Source: Phocoena phocoena (lineage: Eukaryota > Chordata > Mammalia > Artiodactyla > Phocoenidae). Taken from it: DNA of 64,000 nt. The notes below the pieces were generated by a model, which was given only the letters and a program-made list of their open reading frames with translations, had not been told where the DNA came from and ran no database searches. Every line of letters starts with the position of its first letter. The first letter of the stretch is position 1. Location: contig NC_089230.1 of NCBI RefSeq assembly GCF_963924675.1, positions 74,515,223 to 74,579,222 on the forward strand, in the 5' to 3' direction. The position numbers were made by a program, and so were the translations under genes. Of the stretch, positions 48,075-58,960 are shown one piece after another.

Positions 48075-48480
48075 AGGAGACATGGGCCAAAGTATTCACT
48101 GAAGTATTGTTTATAACAGTGAAATTTCAGAAGTGACCCAAATGCCTATCAATCAGAGATTGCAAAATAAACTATGATATATCTACACAGTGGAAAACCA
48201 TCCCATCCTGCATTTGTAAAGAGTGAGGTAGATTTACACGTGGAAAGGTGTCTAAGACCTCTGATGTTACGTCTTTTTTTTTTTTTTTGGCCGCAAAGCG
48301 CAGTCTGTGGGATCTTAGTTCCCTGACCAGGGATTGAACCACACCCTCGGCAGTGAAAGTGTGGAGTCCTAACCACTGGACCGCCAGGGAATTCCCAGAC
48401 CTCTGATGTTAGAGAATAACTAACTATACAAAGTGATATGTTCAGTAGGAAACTCTAAACATACAGGATACTATATATTT
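48075..48480 (+). mobile_element. old L1 (L1M-type) 3' end split by a SINE
   Basis: 'gaagtattgtttataacagt', 'aaataaactatgatatatct' and 'aaagagtgaggtagatttac' match the end of ORF2 of old L1M families. It continues after the SINE as 'gagaataactaactatacaa'. Confidence 0.65.
48255..48411 (-). mobile_element. CHR-type SINE, short form, perfect target duplication
   Basis: T-tail 48274-48288, 'ttccctgaccagggattgaa', head 'ccactggaccgccagggaat'. Perfect 15-bp duplication 'agacctctgatgtta' at 48255-48269 and 48397-48411. Confidence 0.95.
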
Positions 48481-48713
48481 TCTCCCTAATCGTCAGATGC
48501 ATAGCAAACAACTCTGGAAAAATATCCTCCAGAGTAGGTCCCCCTGCTGCACGGTGGCAGGAGTGCTATTCACATCAGAGATGGTTGTTTGCTAACAGGC
48601 TGGCAGCCCTCCCTGATGTCCCTACACCAACCTGATGACTCTGGTTAACTTCAGGGAGCGAAAGGGATTGGGATTAAACATAATCGTCAAAGGGAGCTTT
48701 GGGGAATATCTAG

Positions 48714-48946
48714 AAAGTTTTAATTCTTTTTTTTTTTCGGTACTCGGACCTCTCACTGTTGTGGCCTCTCCCATTGCGGAGCACAGGCTCTGGACGCGCA
48801 GGCTCAGCGGCCATGGCTCACGGGCCCAGCCGCTCCACGGCATGTGGGATCTTCCCGGACCGGGGCACGAACCCGTGTCCCCTGAATCGGCAGGCGGGCT
48901 CTCAACCACTGCGCCACCAGGGAAGCCCAAAAGTTTTAATTCTTAA
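48714..48946 (-). mobile_element. CHR-type SINE, 192-bp form, perfect target duplication
   Basis: T-tail 48727-48737, body to 48931. Perfect 15-bp duplication 'aaagttttaattctt' at 48714-48728 and 48932-48946. Confidence 0.95.
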
Positions 48947-49794
48947 AGGAGATTATGTTAATAAATTAAATGTATATATAATACTAATTCAAAAGTAAGT
49001 AATGTGTAACTCCTGCTTTCTAGGTGCCAACAATCCAGAGGAGAAACAGGTATGTACTCTGATAATTTTGATGCAAAACAAAGTGTGGTCCGTGCTTTCC
49101 TTGATGTCCTAACTACGTGTGGTGAGGGTATGGTCAGGGGAGGATCTGTCTCTGCTTCTTGGAGGAGGAGGGATTTAGTGAAAGTGTCCTCAGCGAAAGG
49201 AAGACTTACTCTACAGCATTCTGAACAGCTCTGGTAGTCTCACTAGCTGTCATCCATCAACTCAGCCATGTTAGAAGATATAATGCGGGGGACGAGAGGA
49301 AGGGGCTGGAGGGAGAGCCAGAAGGAAGGTTCTAGCCAATACTCATCAGGAATGGCTTATCTGCAATTAAATAAAACTAACCCTGGCTATCTAAAGCCAA
49401 GGGGAATGAATTGGTGGGCTAATAGGGGTTCACAGTGTCCATGGGAGGCTAGAGGACTAAACTTGGAAAATATAGACAGGAGCTAAGTACCTGGCGGCAG
49501 TGGGAGGGGGTGTGATAATGGCACAAGAGAGCACAAAATCTCTCATGTGGCAACAGCTGCCTGAACGTAAATAAAATCTAGTAACCCCATCATCGTTGTC
49601 CCATATTGACTCTGACCGGTCCAGATTAGGTCACATGTGCTTGGCTGGCAGCGGGGAGAAAGGGAGAAAACAGTGTCCTCAGCTTCCACAGAGGATGGCA
49701 GAGCATCTGTAAACACAGTGCTATGGGAGCCCCCCGAAAGAGGAATGTGGTGGGCAAGACTGAGAGTCCAGAGGGGTAGTGGTTACTAAGTGGG
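48947..49794. other. unique non-coding stretch
   Basis: No gene or repeat recognised. The frames at 49052-49237 and 49268-49486 show no domain. Confidence 0.4.
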
Positions 49795-49965
49795 TACTTA
49801 ATAAGTACAAGGTGCTGTTCTAAGCACTTTATATGGGCATTATTTAACAGTCAGAATAACTCTGTCAGTTAAGTATTATTATCGCTGTTATTATTCCCAT
49901 TTCACAGAGGCGGTTAAGCAACTTTCTCAGGATTGCAGAGATACTGACTTGGTAGTTTGGCTCCT
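49795..49965 (+). mobile_element. MIR SINE
   Basis: 'ggtgctgttctaagcacttt', 'ctgtcagttaagtattatta' and 'cccatttcacagaggcggtt' are in MIR order. Confidence 0.85.
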
Positions 49966-50424
49966 AAGACTATATTTTTAATGACTTGCTACTGCAGATG
50001 TCCACTCTCTGTCCCCTCCTTACCTTTTTCTCTCCCCATTTCCCATAGGAATATGGAACACTTTAAAACACTGAATAGGAAATGTGTAAGACACATTATC
50101 CTTGAAGCAACCCAAAGGGTTTTTACAGCTGTAATCTCAGTTCTGCTTATCACATCTCCAAATTTTGGGTGAGACAATATTTTGATTCTTAGTTTTCTGT
50201 TGTTAGGGGAAGCAATTATGAATTACATGACTTGCCCAAATGCCCTCTTGATTAAGAGCTAAATTGAGACAAGAACTCAGAACCATTGAATTAACAAGTA
50301 ACCAATTCATCCCTCTTGTCAGGAGATTATAACTGCCTCCTTCAATGAGGTGTCTAGAACCAGTCCTCATTTTAAAATAGACACTATAAACCATATACCA
50401 GAATAAGTCATCAATCCCCCTTGT
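49966..50424. other. non-coding stretch, possible weak MIR
   Basis: 50200-50290 ('acttgcccaaatgccctctt') may be a worn MIR 3' part. No gene recognised. Confidence 0.4.
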
Positions 50425-50955
50425 TTAAAAGAGCCTAATGGCTCCATCACATTTAGAATGCAACCATAACTCCTTATCAGGGCTATGAAGATTATAGGAG
50501 TGGCCCTGCCTCTTGGGCCTCATCTCTTTCCACTCTCTCCCATGTTCTTTGTCTTCCTCTTCTTTCCAAATATTCCAAACTAGTTCCTGCCTTAAGACGT
50601 GAACCATTGTTCCCTCTGCTAGGAATGCTGTTGGCCTGCTCTTCACATGGCTGACTTTTTGCCTTTCAGTTCTCCACTTAAATGGTATCTCGAAGACAAC
50701 TTTCCTGAACACCTGAACTAAAGTAACCCTCCCTCCAAATCCCTCCACCCTGTGTTAATTTCCTGATAGCACTTATTAGCCTGGGATTTTTCTTGTTTAA
50801 CTGTTAGCTTATCATTGATTGATGGAATCTCTTCTCTAGAATGTAAACTCCCAGAGGGCACCAACCCTGTCTGTCCTGTTCAAGACTGTATCTCCAGCCA
50901 GGACCCTCAACTGTATGTGGTGCACAGATGTTCACAGAATAAATTATTTCCAGTT
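50425..50955 (+). mobile_element. L2 LINE 3' end
   Basis: 'cctctgctaggaatgctgtt', 'atttcctgatagcacttatt', 'tagaatgtaaactcccagag' and 'gatgttcacagaataaatta' follow the sense L2 3' end almost to the terminus. Confidence 0.82.
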
Positions 50956-51004
50956 TACCCAAACATTCAGGTTTTCCCTTTACCTCTCAAAGTCAAGTAA
51001 TTAC

Positions 51005-51165
51005 ATCTGGATAGGCTCGGGGAAAATTCCCCTACTTTTATAGTTCGAAAACCTGGGGCAAAAGGTAAAATAACCTGCCTGAGTTCACAGCAAGTTTGTG
51101 GCAAATATGGACTGAAACCTGAGTCTTTTCTCCTTCCAGATAGAGCTCTATTCAGCACATTGGGC
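51005..51165 (+). mobile_element. MIR SINE 3' part
   Basis: 'ataacctgcctgagttcaca' and 'ggactgaaacctgagtcttt' match the MIR 3' half. Confidence 0.6.
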
Positions 51166-51354
51166 TGTCCACACCCTGAATGAGGAGCAGAGGTGACCTT
51201 TGATTTATAACCTCTGTGGCGTCATCATGAGCGACAGTGTGGTTACGCACAGATGTTACCTCTCTGAAGAGGAATGTGTTATCACTGGGATAGCTGGGCA
51301 CCTAAACTTATGACACCGTGAACTTATGACAGCAACAGGTCCATTTGGACACTT

Positions 51355-51590
51355 CTCCTGTGCTGTGCTCTATTTTAAGAGCTTACCGTGTATTAATCTA
51401 TACAATCCTCACGCAACCCCTATTAAGTAGATACTATCATCCTCCCCATTTAGAGATGGGGAATTTGAGGCACAGATGTTAGGGAACCTGCCCAGGGTCA
51501 CATGGTTAGTAAGCTGTCAAGTAGGGTCCAAACGCAGGTGTTCCACCCCAAAGTCCTCGCTTCTAACCATGAGCACTGTTATGCCTGCTC
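51355..51590 (+). mobile_element. MIR SINE, nearly complete
   Basis: 'tacaatcctcacgcaacccc', 'ccatttagagatggggaatt' and 'cccagggtcacatggttagt' are in consensus order. Confidence 0.85.
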
Positions 51591-52414
51591 TGGCATACTT
51601 TGTCCCTCAACACACCACATCTGAGCGTCCATCGAGACAAAGCAGTTAGGAATCCTGGGTGAACTGGGAGACAAATAGGAATCAGTAGTGCCGTTTTCAT
51701 CAATGCGGTATTAGCAGAACTGTCTTGCTTTTTTAGGCTTTAATTTTATTTGTACAATGGTCCTCCATAAATGGCAATGAAAGAAACAGAACAAACACCA
51801 CTGAGTCACCAGCTTCTGAGGTACTGAGCGGTGCTTTATTGATGGCAGGTGTACGGAGCTTCCTGGAACATGCTGTTTACAGATAAAGACATCTTTCTGG
51901 CATTAAGAGAGTGGAGTGTATGTGGATCCTGCTGGTCTGGGAGCATGACACACTAAGTAATTGATTAAAGAGGAATGGCTCCTTGATTCCTCCTCACAGG
52001 TTGGAATGTCTTATTTAAGCTGCTCTCTGAAGCTGGAGATGGCAGTCGGGCTAAGGCACGGCTCCAGCAGAGTCACAAGCAACAGAGCAACCGTATCCCT
52101 CTCACCTAACTGGGAGCAAGCATCCCCTTTAGGTCAAGAGCTCTCTATTTCCTGACGGAATGGGGACAATTTTCTAGGCTGCAACTGTTGCCATGCTCCC
52201 CTTCTCAATTCCATTTAGTTGGAGTTATTGACTTTCCATTCTGAGAGTTACTGAAATTTCTTTCAAAATCAATCAAAGATAGAGTCCAGAAGAATGTAGT
52301 ATCTCAGATATAAAAAGAAATAAGCTGTCTTCAGGAAGATCAGAGTGCAAAGTGGGTATTTGGATGAAATATTTGATTTGGTAACATAGGTTGGTGATGG
52401 GGATGAGGTATCTT
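51591..52414. other. unique non-coding stretch
   Basis: No gene or confident repeat recognised. Confidence 0.4.
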
Positions 52415-52667
52415 CCTTATCCCCATGTTTTCTTGGTTTTTTTTTTTTTTTTTTTTTTTTTGGTACGCGGGACTCTCACTGTTGTGGCCTCTCCCGTTGC
52501 GGAGCACAGGCTCCGGACCAGCAGGCTCAGTGGCCATGGCTCATGGGCCCAGCCGCTCCACGGCATGTGGGATCTTCCCGGACCGGGGCGCGAACCCGTG
52601 TCCCCTGCATTGGCAGGCGGACTCTCAACCACTGCGCCACCAGGGAAGCCCCTTATCCCCATGTTTT
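52415..52667 (-). mobile_element. CHR-type SINE, 192-bp form, perfect target duplication
   Basis: T-tail of about 24 bases (52438-52461), body to 52650. Perfect 17-bp duplication 'ccttatccccatgtttt' at 52415-52431 and 52651-52667. The longest perfect target duplication in the window. Long T-tail and clean flanks suggest a young insertion. The 138-codon frame across it is a translation of the SINE. Confidence 0.96.
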
Positions 52668-53284
52668 TAAACCAGATAGAATTATAAGTTTTGGAATTTT
52701 CTAGCATAGCATCAGCTGCTTTGATAATGAAGTTTGGCCACAAAAGAGATGCTTTTACTCCTTCATAATCACGTTTCAGACTGACTCTATCTAGAAGTGA
52801 CAAACGAATTGTTTCTCTGATATTTTCTGGCATGGTACAGACCTACTGATACTTTGAATGATAGATAGGTGGGCATGGTTGGGAATAGGTGGGTCAGAAA
52901 GGGTTGTCAAATCTGCATGGAAACACTTTCCTCTCTATCACTGTGTAGCTAAAACCCAGCTAAACATCCAGATTTTCCTTTGGAAATACTTCTCAGTTTT
53001 AAGAATTATGGTAAGTAATTAATTGAATTCCTGCTTTGTAGGAGGAAAGGCACGTTAAATTAAGTTACATAGTTGCCCAATATTTTCAAACTAATTAGCA
53101 GTTATACAAAATTCAAACCTATTTCTTCCTACTCCATTTCCTCCAGACTCCCAGTAAAAAACCACTAACAACTAATGTTCATTGTGGGAAGCACACTTGA
53201 AAGACCATACAAATTTCCCTTTGGACTGGTCAAAAATGATCTAGAATCAGCAATTTTAAAAATGGTTCTACTCAAATAGTAGAA
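52668..53284. other. unique non-coding stretch
   Basis: Nothing recognised. Confidence 0.4.
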
Positions 53285-53480
53285 ATAATTTGGAGTAGGA
53301 GTTCGGAGACTCGGATCTCCCTCCAATTAGCTGTTTGTCTTTTGGCAAACTGTTCAGACCCTCTGACCTCCAGCTCTCTCAGCTCTAAACCAGGAATAAT
53401 AGTGTGTGCTGTCTGCAAACCTCTTAAGGTTGCTGCCAGTATCATAGCGATATTTGTAAATTAAAATATGCTCTCCAAAT
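53285..53480 (+). mobile_element. MIR SINE fragment
   Basis: 'ttggcaaactgttcagaccc', 'tcagctctaaaccaggaata' and 'aacctcttaaggttgctgcc' follow the MIR order. Diverged. Confidence 0.65.
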
Positions 53481-54018
53481 GCAGGCTATTACAGACCTTA
53501 AATAGCTAAGCTTTGTGTCAAAGTTTTGTCCTTGGGGCATCATATTTCTCTAAGTGAAACTATCTGATTTGTCTTTCAATGTTTTTTAAATATCGGCCTG
53601 AGAATTAAGAAAATCAAACTAAACAGACCTTTTGGATTTTTATTTCCAGACTCAGCCTGAGAATCAAAGTTTCTGGCACTGAATAAATACTACTTACTCC
53701 AGTCTAGTAGTGGTGTCAATCAAAATGGCAATATTCCAAGTCTGTTAACATTATTATTAACAGACTTTTCCTTACACTGCCAATCATGCAATTTATTGGT
53801 GCTTTAAAAGGAGTTAAAAAGTAACCATTTTCTTTTCCTGCTAAGGTTTTCATCTAGTTAGTTCTGATTCTTTGAGGTAAATATAAAGCAGCAGTGGATA
53901 TTTTATCAATAATAATATCTCTGCCTCAGAAAATATAAACAATAAAAAATATAAGCAACAGAGCAATTTCTGAAGATGAAATGCAAATGTGGTGTTAATT
54001 ATTCTAGAAAAGCCAATT
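53481..54018. other. unique AT-rich stretch
   Basis: Nothing recognised. It borders the SINE dimer. Confidence 0.4.
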
Positions 54019-54638
54019 AAAAAGTAAATCCAGGGACTTCCTTGGTGGTGCAGTGGTTAAGAATCCAACTGCCAATGCAGGGGACATGGGTTCGAGCCCT
54101 GGTCCGGGAAGATCCTACACGCCACGGAGCAACTAAGCCCGCGTGCCACAACTACTGAGCCGGAGCACTGTAACTACTGAAGCCCGTGTGCCTAGAGCCC
54201 GTGCTCCACAACAAGAGAAGCCACCACAATGAGAAGCCCTCGCACAGCAACGAAGAGTAGCCCCTGCTCGCCGCAACTAGGGAAAGCCTGCACACAGCAA
54301 CGAAGACCCAACGCAGCCAAAAGTAAATAAAGAAATTTATTTAAAAAAAAGAATCCACCTTCCAATGCAGGGGACGTGGGTTCGATCCCTGGTCGGGGAA
54401 CTAAGATTCACATGCCGTGAGGCAACTACTGAGCCCACTCACTCTAGAGCCCTCGCGCCACAACTAGAAAGAAGCCAGCGTGCTGCAACGAAAGATCCCG
54501 CATGCCTCCTGCATGCTGCAACGAAGATCCCAAGATCCCACATGCCACAACTAAGACCCGACGCAGCCAAATAAATAAATAAATATTTACAAAAAAGAAG
54601 TCCCTGATCTGTAAAAAAAAAAAAAAAAAGTAAATCCA
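54019..54638 (+). mobile_element. Chimeric dimer of two CHR-type SINEs in one target duplication
   Basis: A full long-form SINE (54033 to about 54350, A-rich tail) is joined directly to a second SINE that lacks its first 30 or so bases and starts 'agaatccaccttccaatgca'. The second runs to 'gacgcagccaaataaataaa', then a short extra segment with 'gaagtccctgatctgt' and a 17-base A-run. One perfect 14-bp duplication 'aaaaagtaaatcca' (54019-54032, 54625-54638) encloses the pair, and none separates them. Reverse transcriptase template switching between two SINE RNAs would give this. Confidence 0.85.
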
Positions 54639-55029
54639 AATATTTTGTTGCCTCGATAACCTCATCTACCCCAGAAAATGTAAAGGTCAAAATCTCTGTG
54701 TGTCATATTAAAACAATGCTTCAAGTTTCCATTTTCAATCCTCTTAGAGAATCATAGAAATTCCAAATTCCCATATATATAAATTTTGCAATCACACGAT
54801 CCATTGCCCTGATATTTATGGTTGACTTTCCCATGCCAGAAAGTCAGACATTTAAGGACATTAAAAATTGTCCTTCAGAGAAGAAGGCTCTGGTCTAATA
54901 CTTAACTCTTTAGAGTGGCTAGGGAAGGTCTCCACCACCTCAGCAGAAATCTCTCCGTCAGGAAGACATTGTTCCATAGGTGATAGACCCAAGGAGATGC
55001 CTATTATTATTCCCTGCAGTGATTCAATC
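54639..55029. other. unique non-coding stretch
   Basis: Overlapping frames at 54861-55106 (both strands) have no recognised similarity. Confidence 0.4.
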
Positions 55030-55260
55030 GAAAGAGGACTTGACGTGGATTCAGAACCGGGGTTTGAGCTCCAGCACGGACCTACAGGCTGAGTGACCTC
55101 AGGCAATTCACTGAACTTCTCAAGACTCAGCTTCTTCCATCTGTGAGATGTGAGTAATAATAGCTTAACTCACAGAGTTGTTGAGAGAGTCAGATCAAAC
55201 ATATCTGTGAATGTACCTGGTAGACCGTGAAATGCTAATAAGTGCAGAGCAGATATAGTT
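55030..55260 (+). mobile_element. MIR SINE
   Basis: 'ggggtttgagctccagcacg', 'gctgagtgacctcaggcaat' and 'tcacagagttgttgagagag' are in MIR order. Confidence 0.85.
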
Positions 55261-56254
55261 CCTGACAGGGTAATTCAAATTAAGTACTTGCTTTGATTTT
55301 ACAAAGTGATTTACATGAAAACCAGTAAAGTATGAGCGCTTTTGCTCTCTCATCTTGTGCAACAGAACCTGTGTGTTCATTCGTCCTAATCAGCTCCACG
55401 TTTGGGGGGCATGCATTTAACTTTGAAACAGGCCTCACAAGATACTACAAATATAAAGTGTCCCCCAACTGTTTGCACCCTGGAATTATTGCCTTGTGCA
55501 ACAAGCAGCAGACAGAAGCGGCTTGTTCACGTTCCTGTATTCAGATGGTGTCAAAACACTGTACCTTTTCACACCCTATTCCACTAGTTTTCCATATATC
55601 CGCCCTCCCTACTCCAGGCAAGACTATTTGCCTGCCATCTTCCTCACACCATTTGATTGCTTCCTCTTCTATATTTTTAGATGGTGACTTTTTATTTCCC
55701 TGGTTACCCTCCTTACTTTAGAGCAATGCATTACTCTTACCCCCTTTAAGATCTATGTACAACCTTCCATGATTGACTCCCATGCTTCTTTGCTGATTCT
55801 GTTTTCAACCCCACATTTAGAAGAGAGTCATAAGATCTACCTCTTCTGTACAACCTTCCATGATTGACTCCCATGCTTCTTTGCTGATTCTGTTTTCAAC
55901 CCCACATTTAGAAGAGAGTCATGCAAGATCCCATATTTCATAGATGTTGATGGGGTTTTAGAATACTACCTGAAACTGAGACTGGGTCTGCATAATGACA
56001 GGGGGGTCCATTAAATAATTTCAGTCAGTTCATCGCAGCTTTCTCTTTTAAAAACAAAACAAAACAAAACCCAGAAGTCCAAAAGCAGTCCGTCCAGTTC
56101 CTATGTATGAAGAGAAACTGCTGTGAATCAGATAAAAAGTGGAGGTCACTCCAGCTTACTGAGTGTAGGCATGAGTGTGTGCGTATGTATGTGTGTTTGG
56201 GATTGTCTCAGTTGCTTAACTCTTTAACCGCTTAATCAGTGGAGCACAGAGGAA
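55261..56254. other. non-coding stretch holding a tandem duplication
   Basis: Frames 55332-55721 and neighbours are in three phases without a recognised domain. Possible worn sense L2 near 55500-55740. (AAAAC)n at 56051-56071 and a (TG)-rich run at 56176-56200. Confidence 0.4.
55747..55921. repeat. two-copy tandem duplication, about 84-91 bp
   Basis: Unit 1 55747-55830 and unit 2 55831-55921 both start 'taagatcta' and end 'agaagagagtca'. Unit 2 has seven more bases ('cctcttc') after the start. From 'tgtacaacc' on, the two are identical over 75 bases. Confidence 0.93.
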
Positions 56255-56400
56255 ATTCATTAGGTAGGAAATTGTAATCTGTGCTGCCGCTAATTCGCTG
56301 TGAGTCTTAGACAACCCACCGCAGGCCAGTCCTCTCCTGTAAAATGAGTGTGTCACACTAGCTGACCCATCAGGTCCCGCCAAGTATCTATGACCTATAG
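56255..56400 (+). mobile_element. MIR SINE fragment
   Basis: 'cgctgtgagtcttagacaac', 'ctcctgtaaaatgagtgtgt' and 'catcaggtcccgccaagtat' match the MIR 3' half. Confidence 0.62.
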
Positions 56401-56954
56401 GCAAGGAGAAATCAGTAACCTATCTACTCCATAACATAGCGGAAAAATACCTCGCCATTCTCTGGCACACCACTTACAGTGAATTTCAAGTTGCTTTAAT
56501 TTTTTTTTTTTTGCTCTGACTTCTGGAGCTTTGGAAGGTAGCAGGAAACTATGCGGGTGACCTTCTTGCAACAGGCCCCAAAGTGAAGTTGGGTCTCCCT
56601 GTTCCTCCTGCTGCCGTTCTGGGCAGCCTGACCCAGGGATCTGGATCAGCAGGTGCAAAGAACAGAGTCTTAAATCAAATCACTCGTTTTGACTAAAAGA
56701 CTCTGACATACCTGTGGCAGTTGATGGATGACCTAGGGATTTTGAAAGCTTGGTAGACTTTCTAAGGCACTGAAGCGAACTGATAATGCTAAGTCTTACA
56801 CAGAATAAATGCTTTGTAAGTGTTTATTGAATTACTAAACCAGATGGAGTAACGTTTTAAAGAAAGTTCTCCAAGAGCAGTGATGGTGAGCCAGTACCAG
56901 GAAGACAAAGTTTTATGGAAACAAGCATCAAGCCCTATTCTTAGGTTGATATTA
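56401..56954. other. unique non-coding stretch
   Basis: A T-run at 56499-56511. No gene recognised. Confidence 0.4.
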
Positions 56955-57185
56955 ATAATAAAAGGGCCTTATGTTTGTATAGATTTTCACAGGTTACAAA
57001 TTATTTACACATACTTATTCCATTCAATGTCTACCCCAAAATGCCACATTCCTATATTACCACTTTTTAATAAATACAGACAGTATAACTGTGATACAGA
57101 TACTACAAACAACTTGCCCAAAGTCACACATCTAGTCAATTGCTGACTGAACTCAAGATCAGGTCTTCTGATGTTAAGTTTTGGG
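56955..57185 (+). mobile_element. MIR-type SINE (possibly MIR3)
   Basis: 'gattttcacaggttacaaat', 'aacttgcccaaagtcacaca' and 'agatcaggtcttctgatgtt' follow the MIR order with an internal change. Confidence 0.7.
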
Positions 57186-57469
57186 CTCCTCCTAGAATAT
57201 ATTAAGGTGCTGTGTGCAGCTAGGGGACCATGTGTGTTTCGATAGAGGAAGCCCTGTCTCCATCAAAATACCTTTGGTGAGTAGCAATCTTAACTCACCT
57301 TCATGCAAATACATCATACAGGACAAGACTAACACGTCTAGTGAACTGTGTATTGGTAGGTCATATATGGAACACATATTCTATTCTGAGTATTATATTG
57401 TAAGGTTTGAGATGAAGAGTCATAAAGTAGAGAACTGCCAGGAATTTGTACTAGTGGTTAAAGTTCTGA

Positions 57470-57690
57470 AAACTTTCCCTTACAAGGAGCAGCTGAAAGA
57501 ATTTGAGGCATTCAGCCTGGAGAAAGGTATATTGGTGGTGCTGGTGGAGGGTGGGGTGATTAGGGCAGGGAAAGTGTACATTCATTGTCTCCAGAGCTCT
57601 GAGCAGCTGCTGCATCAGAGGGATTCGCTATATTGCTCCAGAGGCCAGAATAGAGCTGCTGAAGAGAAATTACTGAGGTCATTTTTTTAT
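57470..57690 (+). mobile_element. L3/CR1 LINE fragment
   Basis: 'aaggagcagctgaaagaatt', 'gaggcattcagcctggagaa' and, further on, 'gaggccagaatagagctgct' match the 3' part of CR1/L3 elements. The 161-codon frame 57214-57699 runs through it and is considered accidental. Confidence 0.65.
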
Positions 57691-57969
57691 TCACCATAAA
57701 GAAAAATTTCAAAAAAATTAAAGTTGCTCAAAAATTCAGTACATTTTCTTGTGAGGTATAACTTGTAACTAATCAAGCAAAGCTGAGTAGACCTACTGGT
57801 GTGGATGATATAATCATGATTTTGGCATTGGGTAGGAGGTTGAAATAAATGTTCTTTAAGGGTTTTTTCAGGGCCTCTAAGATTTTATGGTTTAACCTTT
57901 CTCTAAAATAATTAAGCTTGAACAGAGGGCAAAAACATATTTATTTTCATAACCTATGTTTCTAGTGGT

Positions 57970-58960
57970 ACCTATGCCGCACTACCAGTGTTTACCTACC
58001 GTATTACCCCCAAACTTAGCAGCTTAAAATATGTATCCTGTAAGTCAGACCAATGCAGGGGCCTCCACATTTTCTAGTGCTCAGCTGGGAAGACTCAACA
58101 GCTGGGGGGAGACTCAACAACAGGTGGGGTGAATGGATCGACTGGAGGCTGGAATCAAATCGTCTAGAGCTGTCCAACACAGGAGGCACTAACCCCACGT
58201 GGGTATTGACTAGTTGAAGTATATCTAATCTGAACTGGGTTGTGTTCTAAGTGAGACATGTACACACACATAAACACATACTATTCCAAAGACTTAGTAT
58301 GAAAACACATTAATAATGTGTATATTGGTTACATATTGAAATAACACTATTTGGATAGTGGGTGAAATAAAATATATTAACCACATTAATTTCACTTGTT
58401 TCTTTTTAATTTTTAAAATGAAAACTTAAAGTTTTATGTGTAGTTCATTCTTATTGGACATCATTGATCTCATGTATATGGTGGTTAATGCTGGCTCTTG
58501 ACTGGCATCTCAGCTGGGTGACTGACTCTGGAGCAGCTGCTTGTGGTCTCTTCATGATGCTAGAGCTTCCCCATAATACAGTCATCTCAGGATAGCTGAA
58601 CATTTTGTAACTGAAGACTCCAAAAGTAAGCTTTCCAGTGTGGAAGGTGAAAGCTGCATTGGCTTTTTGACTTAGTCGTAGAAATCACACGCATCGCTTT
58701 TGCTGCTTTCAAATGGTTACCAGTGTATATAAACCAGCATAGACACGAGAGGAGGGGCACACTGCAGTAGAGCCTGCAGGGTGGGGGCTACTATTGCAGC
58801 CTTCTTGGAAAATACAATCTCCCACAACTTGTTATGGGCATAGACCAACAGAGTTATGAAATACCCTTCAGATCTCAGGAGCCATTTCTGAAGTTTAAGT
58901 AAAGTCCTGGATGTGAGACAGATTAGAGTTCTTCTGGAGAGACCTTCAAATCTTAAAATT
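57970..58960 (-). mobile_element. MaLR/ERVL-type LTR, antisense, split by a hAT element
   Basis: 'cgtattacccccaaacttag' followed by 'cagcttaaaatatgtatcct' is the reverse of the 3' end of an MLT1-type LTR. The other half continues after 58470 ('ctggcatctcagctgggtga', 'caatctcccacaacttg'). Confidence 0.58.
58165..58470. mobile_element. hAT-type non-autonomous DNA transposon
   Basis: Ends are inverted: 'agctgtccaacac' on the left and 'ttattggacatc' on the right. The inside matches a common hAT-Charlie-type MER element ('ggtattgactagttgaagta', 'agacttagtatgaaaacaca', 'attaatttcacttgtttctt'). Its 8-bp target duplication could not be read. Confidence 0.65.

Noticed and set aside
52417..52833. Minus-strand open frame of 138 codons
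   Set aside because: Most of it is the sense translation of the SINE at 52432-52650 and its A-tail (lysine run).
55332..55721. Plus-strand frame of 129 codons with overlapping frames in other phases
   Set aside because: Two other phases are open over the same bases, so openness is chance. No domain recognised.
57214..57699. Plus-strand open frame of 161 codons
   Set aside because: The second half is L3/CR1 sequence and the first half is unique DNA. No domain, no splice context and no recognisable homologue.
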